This document shows, one piece after another, positions 45,669 through 54,835 of a stretch of 64,000 bases of DNA. The stretch is from JAEZBP01 sp963832725. GTDB lineage: Bacteria; Myxococcota_A; Polyangia; Polyangiales; Sandaracinaceae. Within the stretch, counting starts at the first letter, position 1. Each line of letters starts with the position of its first letter. The position numbers and the translations under genes were made by a program. Location of the stretch: positions 62,001 to 126,000 of the forward strand of contig CAWHVG010000003.1 of NCBI GenBank assembly GCA_963832725.1, given 5' to 3'. The notes under the pieces are model-generated. The model worked only from the letters and a program-made list of their open reading frames with translations, ran no database searches and had not been told where the DNA came from.

Positions 45669-48450
45669 ATGAGCCTCCTCGATCGCGCAGCACGGTTCAT
45701 CGACGACGTGCTGCTCCTGCCGGAGGACGTGCGGGAGACCCTCGAGCAAGCGGAGCACGCGCTCGAGAACGACGTGCCCGAGCACGCCGAGCTCCTCTTC
45801 CGCGAGGTGCTGGCCGAGCGCCCGAGCCTCCTGCGCGCGAGGCAGGGGCTCGCGCTGGCGCTGGAGGCGCGAGGGGACCTGGATTCGGCCCGCTCGATCC
45901 TCACCGTGTCGAGGCAGCTCGATCCGGACGAGCCCGAGGTGGCGCTGCTCTCGGCGCGGCTGGCGCTCGCGGCGGGGGACTACGAGGCGGCGGTGGAGGA
46001 GGCTCGCGATGCGTCGCGGCGCCTGGCCCACGAGGGCGGGCCGCCCTTCGCCGAGGCTTGCGTCATCCGCGCCAGGGCGGAGCAGCGTCGGGGCCGCCCG
46101 GACCGCGCGGCCCGCGAGCTGCGCAAGGCGATCGCGTCACGGCCCGACGACGTGCTGCTGCGCGCCGAGCTGACCGAGGCGTTGGCCGCGTCCGGGCGCG
46201 GGGCGCAGGCGGCGTCCGTCGCCCGCTCCATCGACGAGGCCGCGCTCGACGAGGACACGGCGGCGCGGTTGGGGCTGGCGCTCTTCGGCGTGGGGGAGGG
46301 TGCCCGCGCTCGTCCGCTGCTCGAGCGGGCGGCCACCGCGGGACGGTCGACCGCCTCGCGGGCGCTGGCCGTCCTCGGCTTGGCCGAGGGCGATCTGACG
46401 GGGGCCGAGACCCACGCGCGCACGGCCGTGGCGCGGGGCGGCGGCGCGGACGCGCTGACCACGTTGGCCGAAGTGCTCCAGGCGGCAGGCCGCAGCGCGG
46501 AGGCGGCCCAGGCGCTGGTCACGGCCTCCCACGCACGCGGGGGCGACGCGGAGCTGCTCCGCCGTGCGGCCCGGGTGGTGCCTCTCGACCAACCGAACGA
46601 GCTCGCCCACATCGCGGATCGGCTCGAAGCGCTCGCCCCGGACGACGAGGCGGCGCGGGCCGCGCGCGCGTGGGCCGAGCTCGGGCGGGGGAACCTGGCG
46701 CAGGCCTTCGCGCTGGCGTCTCAGCTCGGCGGCGAGCCGAGGATGGCGCTGGCGGTGGCGCGGCTGGCTACCGACGACGGCCGGCCGCACGACGCGCTGG
46801 CTTTGCTGGAACGCGGGTGGGGCTTCACCGCCACCGATCTGCCGGCGCTCCGCGCGATCCGCCGCGACGCGCTGCGGGCGCTCTGGCGAGGCGCGACAGG
46901 CGAGGTGGATCTCGCGGCGGCCATCGACGAGGTGGCGCGCTTCGCCCAGCAGCGCGAGCTCGACGACGCGCACCGGCGGGCGCTGGCGCTCCGTGACGAG
47001 CTCGACCGCCCGCTGCTCCTGGCCATCCTCGGGGAGTTCAACGCGGGCAAGAGCACACTGGTGAACGCCTTCGTCGGCGCCGATGTGGCGCCCACCGGCA
47101 TCCTGCCCACGACCGCCACCCTCAACGTGCTGCGCGGGGGCGCCGAGCGCCGGGTCCGCGTCGTGCGGCGCGACGGGACGACCCGCGAGGGCAGCTACGA
47201 GCAGCTCAAGGCGATGCTCGCCGACGCCGAGGAGGATGGCGTCGATCACGTGGAGATCGTGCTCCCCTCGGAGCTGCTGGAGCGGGTCTGGATCCTGGAC
47301 ACGCCGGGGAGCAACGCGCCCGTGCCCGAGCACGAGGCGCTGGCCGCGGAGGCCCTTCGGCGCGCCGACGCCGCGCTCTGGATCTTCGACGCCGGGCAGG
47401 CCGGCAAGGCCAGCGAGGGGAAGATCCTCGGCGCCATTCGCGCGTCGCGCCGCCACGTGGTCGCGGCGGTGAACAAGGTCGACCGGCTGCGCGAAGGGCA
47501 GATGGAGCAGGTGCGCGCCTCGCTCGCCCGGGAGATGCCCGAGCTGGGCGGGGAGGTGGTCGGTCTCAGCGCGAAGCGGGCGCTCAAGGCGCGCTTGGCC
47601 GAGGACGAGGAGGCCTGGGACGCGAGCGGCTTCCCGACGCTGCTCCAGAAGCTGGAGCACGACGTGTTCGATCGCTCCCGCCACCTCAAGCGGCGCGCCT
47701 GCGGGGGCCGCCTCTTGGCCGTCATCGACGACGCGCTGGCCACGGAGACGAGCGCGGCGGCGGCCTTCGACGCCCGCGTGGCGGAGCTGGAGGGCGCGGC
47801 GGGCCCCCTCGCGGGGGTTGCGAGCGAGCTGACCGACGCCGTCGACGATGCGCTGGAGGCCCTCAATCGGGCCCAGGCGCAGTCCTTCGATGCCGCGGCG
47901 GAGGAGGTCCTCGCGTTCGTGCGGCCCCGGACCAACCGCTTCGCCACGCACGGCACCGAATCTCGAGGACCGCCAGTTCCTGGCCGAGGTGATCGAGGGC
48001 CGGCTCTCTTCCGCTGCGCGCGCCTGCGAGGCGCGGCTGGTCGCCCGCGTGCGGGCGGTGCTCGCCGCTCCGGCGGCGCCGCTGGGCCTCGACGGGCAAG
48101 GGGTCGACGGCCGGGTTCGCGCGGCCATCGCGCCCGCCATGGCTCGCTTCGCGGGTTACCAGGGCGGGCTCCTGGCGGGAGGAGCCCTGCGGCGCTTCTT
48201 CGAAGAGGACTTACCGCGCGCAGAGCTGGCGAAAGAGCCGCTGGCGGAGGCCCTCGGTGCCGCACGCGCACACCCGGCCGAGGCGTTGCGCCCCGCGCTG
48301 CAGGACGCGCTCACCGATCTGGCCGCGGATCTGGAGCGCGACCGAACGAGAGCCATCACCGACGCCCGCGCGGAGGCGGAGCGCCTTCGGGATCGCGTCT
48401 ACGAGCCGCTTCGCGCTTTGCGTGAGGTGCTCGAGGAGCTGGTCGACTGA
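45669..48450 (+). CDS. TPR-dynamin-like GTPase fusion, frameshifted
   Basis: A protein of about 927 aa. Residues about 30-440 form tetratricopeptide-like helical repeats (HAELLFREVLAERPSLLRARQGLALALEARGDLDSA; PDRAARELRKAIASRPDDVLLRAELTEALAASGR). A dynamin-type GTPase domain follows: P loop LGEFNAGKSTLVNAFVGADVAPTGILPTTATLN near 453, G3 ILDTPGSN near 543, G4 AAVNKVDRL near 600. A long helical stalk-like tail completes it (ERDRTRAITDARAEAERLRDRVYEPL). The frame breaks at 47958-47962, where GAATC replaced by GATC restores GTDLEDRQFLAEVIEG. Membrane-remodelling activity is known for some bacterial dynamins; here it is inference. Single gene with its own promoter. Confidence 0.85.
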
Positions 48451-48452
48451 CA

Positions 48453-48525
48453 GGTCCGTCGAAAAATCGCTCCCCGCCCCGCGGCCGTTTCGGCCCCGTT
48501 CGCGGCGTCGCCGCCCCTCGTCATC
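48453..48525. repeat. Interspersed intergenic repeat, copy 1
   Basis: Begins GGTCCGTCGAAA and continues CCCCGCGGCCG, CCCCGTTCGCGGCGTCGCCGC. It aligns along its length with 52375-52446 (GGTCTGTCGAAA ... CCCCGCGGCCG ... CCCCATCCGCGGCGTGGCCGC), roughly 70 % identical by eye. Both copies start just after a stop codon on the same strand. Confidence 0.6.
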
Positions 48526-48714
48526 GCGATCGTTGCGACTTCGCGTGCCTCGGACCCGAGCCCCTTCCGATCGCGGAGATCCGTCCGATTCGTCGACCGC
48601 CCGTCGACTCCGTGCCGCACGGATTCATCGAAGAATCCGGGACGGGGGCTACCTCCATGGGGAGTCGCGGGCGGGGGGAGAGACTTGCCCCGAGATCAGG
48701 TCATGCAATATCGA

Positions 48715-48743
48715 TTCCCATGGGCGCCTCGGCGGCCTATATT
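48715..48743 (+). promoter_or_regulatory. Possible promoter of rpoN
   Basis: TTCCCA (48715-48720), 17 bases, TATATT (48738-48743). The -10 is good, the -35 poor. The leader to ATG 48811 would be about 60 bases. Confidence 0.4.
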
Positions 48744-48810
48744 GGTCCTGCGGCGTTCAACCGAGAACGCGGGCCCCACCGGGGCCTGACAGGACGAGAC
48801 AGGAGACGGG

Positions 48811-50289
48811 ATGGAGATCAAGCAGCAGCTTCGACTCTCGCAGCAGCTCGTGATGACCCCGCAGCTGCAGCAGGCCATCAAGCTGCTCCAGATGTCCCGG
48901 ATCGAGCTCGAGGCCCTCGTCCGCGAGGAGATGCTGGAGAACCCGGTCCTGGAGGACTCGCTGGAGAGCGGCGGGTCGGATGGCGGCGGCGGCGACTCGG
49001 CCGACAACGCCGAGATGACGACCATCGACCGCGCCGTGGCGGCGGATGATGCGCCCAAGGGCGAGGCGAAGGAGACCGAGAAGAAGGCGGAGGAGATTCG
49101 ACTGGGAGCGCTATCTGGAGAACCACTCGCTCCAGCAGCCGATCCCCTCCTTCCGGCGCGGAAACGAGGACGAGCTCCCGGGCTACGAGGCCACCCTCAG
49201 CGAGGGCGAGGACCTCGTCGACCACATGTGGTGGCAGGTCCGCATGAGCGATTCGGTCGAGGACGAGCAGCGCTTCGCGGCGCTGGTGCTCGGCAACCTC
49301 GACGACGCCGGCTACCTCAAGTTGGAGGGCGTGGCCCCCGAGGACGTGGTCCCCAAGCTCGCCGACGAGGCGGGACTGCACCCGGAGGACGCCGAGGAGG
49401 TGCTGAAGATCATCCAGCAGATGGATCCGATTCGGCGTCGCCTCCCGCTCGCTGGCCGAGTGCCTCCACGTGCAGGCCGACCACTTCGGGATGGACGAGC
49501 TGGTCCTGAGGGTGCTGGACGAGCAGCTCGAAAACCTGGAGAAGAAGAACTACCAGGCCATCGCCCGCGACCTCGACGCCCCGATCGACGAGATTCTACG
49601 ACGTCGCGCAGGTCATCGCGGAGCTCGAGCCGAGGCCCGGGCGGAACTTCGTCACCGAGGAGCCTCGCTACATCGTCCCGGACGTGTACGTGCACAAGGT
49701 CGGCGACAAGTACTTCGTGGTCGCCAACGACGACGGGATGCCCAAGCTGAAGATCAGCGGGTTCTACCGGGCGGCGATGGCGGGCGACCCGAAGGCCAAG
49801 GAGTACATCCAGAACAAGCTGCGCTCGGCGCAGTGGCTCATCCGGAGCATCGACCAGCGGCGCAAGACGATCGTCAAGGTCACGGAGTGCATCGTCGAGA
49901 AGCAGAAGGAGTTCTTCGATCAGGGCATCGAGTTCCTGAAGCCGATGATTCTGCGCGACGTCGCGGAGACGGTCGGCATGCACGAGAGCACCATCAGCCG
50001 CGTCACGAGCAACAAGTACGTGGCCACGCCGCGCGGCGTGTACGAGCTCAAGTTCTTCTTCAACAGCGCCATCAAGCGCGAGGGGGCCAAGGAGGACATC
50101 GCCTCCGAGGCCGTGAAGCAGGCGATCAAGAAGATCATCGCGGAGGAGGACACGCGCGGTCCCCACAGCGATCAGAAGATCGTCGAGATCTTGGCCCAGC
50201 GCGACATCAAGATTGCGCGGCGCACGGTCGCCAAGTACCGTGAAATGCTCGGCATCCTTAGCTCATCGAAACGTAAGAAGTACTTCTGA
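48811..50289 (+). CDS. rpoN: RNA polymerase sigma-54 factor, three frameshifts
   Basis: Sigma factor for -24/-12 promoters, used with AAA+ activators; about 491 aa. Region I: MEIKQQLRLSQQLVMTPQLQQAIKLLQMSR. Core-binding and C-terminal DNA-binding parts include ECLHVQADH, RDVAETVGMHESTISRVTSNKYVATPRGVYELKFFF and the RpoN box ARRTVAKYRE at the end. Three single-base insertions break the frame, at 49095-49099, 49429-49433 and 49592-49596; each is a GATTC where GATC restores family sequence (EEIDWERYLENH, DPIGVASRSLAECL, DEIYDVAQVIAELEPRPG). It heads the cluster hpf-ptsN-hprK-rapZ-ptsH-ptsI, a classic arrangement. Confidence 0.95.
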
Positions 50290-50339
50290 GGCGGTCCAAA
50301 GGGGTCCGGACCCGGACCCTTCGGCCGGAAGGGGTGTGC

Positions 50340-50687
50340 ATGCAGGTCCACTTCACGTTCCGCAACGTCGAGTCGTCGGAAGGCATCAAGAACTACGCCA
50401 CGGAGAAGATCGCGAAGATGCAGAAGTACCTACGCTCGCCCCTGGAGGCGGACGTGGTGCTCTCCATGGAGCGTCATCTCCACTGCGTCGAGATGTCCAT
50501 TCGGGCGGACGGTGAGCGGTTCGCGGGCAAGGTCGAGTCGGAGGACATGTACGCCTCCATCGATCTCGTCATCGACAAGGTCGATCGGCAGGTGCGCGAC
50601 TCGAAAGACGCCGCGACCGACCGCAAGCGCCACAACGGTGGCGTGGCGCAGCTGAGCGGCAAGCGGGGCCCGATCCCCGGCGCGTGA
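50340..50687 (+). CDS. hpf: Ribosome hibernation promoting factor, short form
   Basis: Binds the ribosome's decoding region in starved cells and stops translation. The 115-aa product (MQVHFTFRNVESSEGIKNYATEKIAKMQKYL ... DMYASIDLVIDKVDRQVRDSKD) is the short type without the dimerising C-terminal domain. ATG at 50340 has AAGGGG upstream; the GTG two codons earlier is also open. It follows rpoN by 50 bases, the usual order in proteobacteria. Confidence 0.92.
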   Translation: MQVHFTFRNVESSEGIKNYATEKIAKMQKYLRSPLEADVVLSMERHLHCVEMSIRADGERFAGKVESEDMYASIDLVIDKVDRQVRDSKDAATDRKRHNGGVAQLSGKRGPIPGA

Positions 50688-50892
50688 GGTCAGGCACGAT
50701 CCCTCCTGCCCGGGTACGTCGTCCGGCGCGCAGCGCGCTCGGGGGGCCTGCTCGGCGGGAGGGCTCGACCGCGGCGTGTCGATCCCGACGCTCCGCGTGT
50801 CGTGTGACGACGACGGTTGAACTCCAGCGTGTTCTGGGGTACCCGCCGTTCCACTTGCCGGCCGTGGAGGTCGGCGCCACAGATGCATTGAC

Positions 50893-51354
50893 GTGCGCCT
50901 CGCCGACATTCTGAGCTCGCAACGCGTGACCGTGCGGCTGGCCGCGCCGGACAAGCACGGCGCGCTCGAGGCCCTCGCGCGCCTCTTCGTCGACGACGAC
51001 ACGCGCTTGAGCACCGCCTCGATCACGCGGGTGTTCGAGGAGCGGGAGGCGCTGGCCAGCACTGGCGTCGGCAGCGGCGTGGCGATCCCGCACGGCCGCC
51101 TGGCCGAGGTCGGCTCGCTCGTTGCGGCGGTGGGTATCTGTAGAGATGGCGTGGACTTCGACGCCATCGACGGTCAGCCGGCGCACATCCTCGTCGCCGT
51201 GCTCGGGCCCGAGCGCCAGACGGGCGACCACCTCAAGGCGCTGGCCCGCTTCTCGAGGCTGCTGAGAGACGAGCGGGTGCGCTCGCGTCTGCTCGCCGCC
51301 GAGGACGACACCGCGGCGCTCGACGTGCTGCTCGCCGAGGACGGCCGGAAATAG
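50893..51354 (+). CDS. ptsN: PTS IIA-like nitrogen-regulatory protein (EIIA-Ntr)
   Basis: A 153-aa phosphate acceptor at the end of the regulatory PTS chain. His67 in GVGSGVAIPHGRL is the phosphorylation site. Other family marks: KHGALEALARLFVDDD, REALASTGVG, DGQPAHILVAVLGPERQTGDHLKALARFSRLL. Start is GTG at 50893 (MRLADILSSQRV). A 205-base gap separates it from hpf; TTGCCG within it could be part of a promoter. hprK begins 2 bases after its stop. Confidence 0.92.
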   Translation: MRLADILSSQRVTVRLAAPDKHGALEALARLFVDDDTRLSTASITRVFEEREALASTGVGSGVAIPHGRLAEVGSLVAAVGICRDGVDFDAIDGQPAHILVAVLGPERQTGDHLKALARFSRLLRDERVRSRLLAAEDDTAALDVLLAEDGRK

Positions 51355-51356
51355 CG

Positions 51357-52342
51357 GTGTCCGGGCCCCAGCGCAGTACACAGCCGCCGCCGGCGCCGCC
51401 GACCCACGTGCAGGCGCTCATCGAGCACACCGGTTTGCGCTCCATCCTGAAGCTGGTCGCCGGCGAAGAGGGTGTGGAGCGTCCCGTCGATCACCCGCGC
51501 ATCCAGAAGTCCGGGCTGGTGCTGGCCGGACACGGCCACGGGATCGTCCCGACCCGGTGCAGATCCTCGGGGAAACCGAGATCAGCTTTCTGGAGACGCT
51601 CGAACCAGCGGTGCGGGCGGAGCGGGTCGACGGGCTCTTCGGGCTGGGGCTGAGCTGCGTGGTGGTCACGCGAGGCGTCCAGCCTCTGCCCGAGCTCGTC
51701 GACGCAGCCCGCCGGACGGGGACGCCGCTGCTCGTCTCGACCATCCGCTCCAGCGCCACCATCGTCGAGGTCCACGCGGCGCTCGACCGCCTCCTCGCGC
51801 CGCGCGAGCAGCGGCATGGAGTCATGGTCGAGATCCACGGCATCGGCACGCTGCTGCTCGGGCCGAGCAGCATCGGCAAGAGCGAGTGCGCGCTCTTTCT
51901 GGTGGAGCGCGGCCACCGCCTGGTGGCCGACGATCAGGTGTGGCTGACCCGGCTTCCGAACGATCAGGTGACCGCGGCGCCGGCGCCGCTCTTACGCCAT
52001 CACCTCGAGATCCGCGGCCTGGGCATCCTCAACGTGCGCGAGCTCTTCGGGGCCACCAGCGTGTGGGACGAGGCGGTCGTCGATCTGGTGGCGGAGCTCT
52101 GCCCGTGGCGGGAGGACGAGCAGTACGAGCGGCTCGGGCTCGATCAGCTCACCGAGACGATCCTCGGCGTGGAGATCCCGAAGCTCCGCATTCCGGTCCG
52201 ACCGGGCCGGGACATGGCGGTCATCCTCGAGGTCGCTGCGCGCAACGAGCTGATGAAGGCGGCCGGCCACCACGCCGCGCGGGACTTCGCGCGCCGCCTC
52301 TCGCGTCAGCTCGGCCTCGAGGGCCCGACCCGGAAGAGCTGA
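51357..52342 (+). CDS. hprK: HPr kinase/phosphorylase, frameshifted
   Basis: Phosphorylates HPr on serine and removes it again, linking PTS state to metabolism; about 328 aa. The N-terminal domain runs HVQALIEHTGLRSILKLVAGEEGVERPVDHPRIQKSGLVLAGH, and the catalytic domain has the P loop LLGPSSIGKSECAL, HRLVADDQV and the HPrK signature LEIRGLGILNVRELFGATSV. One base is missing near 51554 (GG where GGG is needed) so that TRVQILGETEISFLETL is restored. GTG start at 51357, 2 bases after ptsN. Presence of hprK with ptsN, rapZ, ptsH and ptsI points to a regulatory, not sugar-transporting, PTS. Confidence 0.92.
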
Positions 52343-52374
52343 GGCGTGCGACGGTTGGTCCGCGCTCGACCGAA

Positions 52375-52446
52375 GGTCTGTCGAAACCTCTCCCGTCGCC
52401 CCGCGGCCGAGACGACCCCATCCGCGGCGTGGCCGCTCGTCGTCCT
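52375..52446. repeat. Interspersed intergenic repeat, copy 2
   Basis: Related along its whole length to 48453-48525. It lies 32 bases after the hprK stop, in the gap before the lipoprotein hydrolase gene. Confidence 0.6.
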
Positions 52447-52525
52447 CGTGTCGCACGATTTCTCACGGCGCCTCGCGCCCATCTCGGGGCTCGGTCCGGT
52501 GGGTCGACACCCTTCCGGCCCCGAG

Positions 52526-53711
52526 GTGCGCCGCACGGCGTCGCCGCCCACGAAGACCGCCCCGCTCGCTCGCACGTTCGGGGCCGCGGCGCTCGTCCTG
52601 GCTTCGCTGATGCTGGCGGCCTGCGGCGGCGATCCGCCCCACGACCGCGCTCCGTCCGAGACGTCCGGCCTCGCCGGCGCGGCGCTGGGCGTGATCTCGG
52701 CGCGCCGAGCGAGCTCGAGCCCGCCTACCGAGGCGGCCGCCTGGAATGCCGGCACCGGCGGGGCGGACGAGGTCGCACCGTCGCCGGTGCAGGGCGCGGA
52801 CGAAGGCTCTCCGGTGTCTTCCACCGCCGAGTCGAATGGCGTCGAGCCGGTCGAGCCGGAGCCCGATGCGATCGGCTCCCAGGAGGAGCCCGCGGACGCC
52901 GCGGAGGGCCCCACCGCGGGTCCCTGGACGGTCGAGCTCGAGCTCGCCAGCGCGCCTTTCGACACGGAAAGCGCGCCCTCCGTGGTCGTGCACGCGCCAC
53001 CGGCGTTCGATCCTGCTCGCCCGCTGCGGCTCGTGGTCTTCCTCCATGGCTGGAACGGCTGCGCTCGGCTGCTGATGCGGACGGGACCGACCTCCTGCCG
53101 CGACGGGGACCCGTCGAGGGAGGGCTGGGCGCTCGCGAGACGCTTCGACGAGGCCGGGACCGACGCGCTCTTCGTCATCCCGCAGCTCGCGCTGCTCCGC
53201 CGGGACGGGAGCCCCGGTCGCTTCCTCCAGGACGGCCGCTTCCGTGCCTTCCTGCGAGAGATGCTCACCGCGCTCCATCTCGACGCCGCGGCGGACCGCA
53301 TCGAGTCGGTCACGCTCCTCGCGCACAGCGCGGGATTCGAGGGCGCGCTCGCGCTCCTGGCGCACGGCGGCATCGACATCGACCACGTGGTGCTCTTCGA
53401 CGCGCTCTACCGCGGCATCCAACCTTTCACGTCGTGGGCTGCCGAGGCGCCGTCGCGACGCCTCGTCTCGCTCTACACCGGCGGTCGCACCGAGCGGCAG
53501 AGCCGGCTCTTGGCTCGCCACGCGCGCCGCTTCCTGGAGCGCGAGTCGATCGCCTCCGACCCGCCCGAATCTCGCCGCCGCCGTGCCCGGTCATCGCCTC
53601 GTCGTCGACCGCTCGCCGGCCCGTCACGCGGATGTCCCGGCGCGACACCTCGCAGACCTCCTTCCGGCGCTCGGCCTTTCGGCCCGGCCGCGGGTACAAT
53701 CCTCGCCGTGA
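52526..53711 (+). CDS. Alpha/beta-hydrolase-like lipoprotein, frameshifted
   Basis: An exported protein of about 394 aa placed unexpectedly inside the phosphorelay cluster. GTG at 52526 gives a signal ending in LVLASLMLAAC, a lipobox. A disordered Glu/Ser/Pro linker precedes an alpha/beta-hydrolase-like domain: RLVVFLHGWNGCARLL (oxyanion HGW), then VTLLAHSAGFEGALALLAHG with the nucleophile Ser in HSAG, and VLFDALYRG. The frame breaks at 53567-53571: GAATC back to GATC restores PPDLAAAVPGHRLVVD with a possible catalytic His. Its stop overlaps the rapZ GTG (GTGA). Substrate unknown. Confidence 0.7.
53695..53700 (+). promoter_or_regulatory. -10 element in front of rapZ
   Basis: TACAAT lies 7 bases before the rapZ GTG, inside the end of the hydrolase gene. 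The matching -35 position (53672-53677, CGGCCT) is not recognisable, so promoter activity is only possible. Confidence 0.3.
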
Positions 53712-54565
53712 GCAGCGGGATGGACATCGTCGTCGTCACCGGAATGAGCGGCGCGGGCCGGACCAGCGCCCTGCACGTGCTCGAGGACCTCGGCTACTTC
53801 TGCGTCGACAACCTCCCTCCGCAGCTCGCGCCGCAGCTGGTGGAGATGGTGGAGGGCGAGCTCAAGCGGGTCGGCTTCGGCATGGACGTGCGGACGGGGG
53901 CGTTCCTGGTCGGCGCGGCCGACATCCTCGACGCGCTGGCCCAGAAGGGCCACCAGACCGAGGTGATCTTCCTGGACTGCGCCGACGAAGTGCTGGTGCG
54001 GCGCTTCAGCGAGACGCGGCGACCGCATCCGCTGGCGGAGGGCGCCGATGTGCTCGCGGGGATCCGCGCGGAGCGCGAGCGGCTGAGCGCGCTCCGCACT
54101 CGCGCCCGCCACGTGATCGACACCTCGCGGACCAGCGTCCACGATCTACGGCGCTCGCTGATCGACTACATGGCGCGCGGCGGGACCCGACCGCGGATGG
54201 CCGTGCGGGTGGTCTCGTTCGGCTTCAAGTACGGCCTCCCGGTCGACGCCGACCTCGTCTTCGATCTGCGCTTCCTGCCGAACCCGCACTTCGTGCCCGA
54301 GCTGCGGCCGCTGACCGGTCGCGAGCCGGAGGTGGCGGCCTACGTGTTGGAGGCGGACGCGACCAAGGAGCTGATCGCGGACCTGCAGGAGCTGCTCGGC
54401 CACGCGCTGCCGCGCTACGAGCGGGAAGGGAAGGCCTACCTGACCATCGCCGTGGGCTGCACCGGCGGGCGGCACCAATCGGTCGCCGTGGCCGAGCACT
54501 TGGCGACCTGGTTGAGACAGACGGGCCACGACGCGGTCGTGGCACACCGTGACGCGGAGCGATGA
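53708..54565 (+). CDS. rapZ: RapZ, RNase adapter / nucleotide-binding protein
   Basis: A 285-aa P-loop protein. In E. coli RapZ controls glucosamine-6-phosphate synthase through a small RNA; its role in this lineage is unknown. Walker A VVTGMSGAGRTSALHVLEDLGYFCVDNLPP is near the start, ETRRPHPL near 105, and the C-terminal domain shows VRVVSFGFKYGLPVDADLVFDLRFLPNPHF and AVGCTGGRHQSVAVAEHLA. GTG at 53708 overlaps the upstream stop; ATG 53720 is the alternative. Its stop overlaps the ptsH ATG (ATGATG). Confidence 0.93.
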   Translation: MSSGMDIVVVTGMSGAGRTSALHVLEDLGYFCVDNLPPQLAPQLVEMVEGELKRVGFGMDVRTGAFLVGAADILDALAQKGHQTEVIFLDCADEVLVRRFSETRRPHPLAEGADVLAGIRAERERLSALRTRARHVIDTSRTSVHDLRRSLIDYMARGGTRPRMAVRVVSFGFKYGLPVDADLVFDLRFLPNPHFVPELRPLTGREPEVAAYVLEADATKELIADLQELLGHALPRYEREGKAYLTIAVGCTGGRHQSVAVAEHLATWLRQTGHDAVVAHRDAER

Positions 54566-54835
54566 TGGCGAGCGGGACCTTCGGAGATCGTCAACGAGCT
54601 GGGCCTTCACGCGCGCGCCGCCACCAAGCTCGTGCAGCTCGCGTCGCGCTTCGGCGCCGAGGTGGAGTTGGTGAAGGAGGGTCAGCGCGCGAACGCCAAG
54701 AGCGTGATGGGCGTGCTCTTGCTCTGCGGCGCGAAGGGGACGACGCTCACCGTGGAGGCGGACGGAAAGGACGCCGAGCAGGCCGTGGACGCCATCGGTC
54801 GTCTGATCGCGGATTGCTTCGGAGAGGACGCGTGA
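54565..54835 (+). CDS. ptsH: HPr-type phosphocarrier, frameshifted near the start
   Basis: Carries phosphate from PtsI to EIIA-Ntr. Motifs: NELGLHARAATKLVQLASRFGAEVELV with the active His, and ANAKSVMGVLLLCGAKGTTL with the regulatory Ser region recognised by HprK. ATG at 54565 overlaps the rapZ stop; one extra base near 54584 must be removed (TTCGAG for TTCGGAG) to join MASGTF to EIVNELGLHARA. About 90 aa, normal size. Its stop overlaps the ptsI GTG. Confidence 0.9.

Larger units (their letters stand above)
48451..48810. other. Intergenic region before rpoN
   Basis: No gene is visible in these 360 bases. The first ~75 bases form one copy of an interspersed repeat also present at 52375-52446. 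A promoter-like pair lies at 48715-48743. The last 20 bases hold the AGGAG ribosome binding site of rpoN. Confidence 0.5.

Noticed and set aside
49095..49596. Programmed frameshifting in rpoN and other broken genes
   Set aside because: No slippery heptamers or downstream pseudoknots are seen, the shifts occur at GATTC/GAATC or G runs, several occur per gene, and these families are not known to use recoding. Sequence error explains them better.
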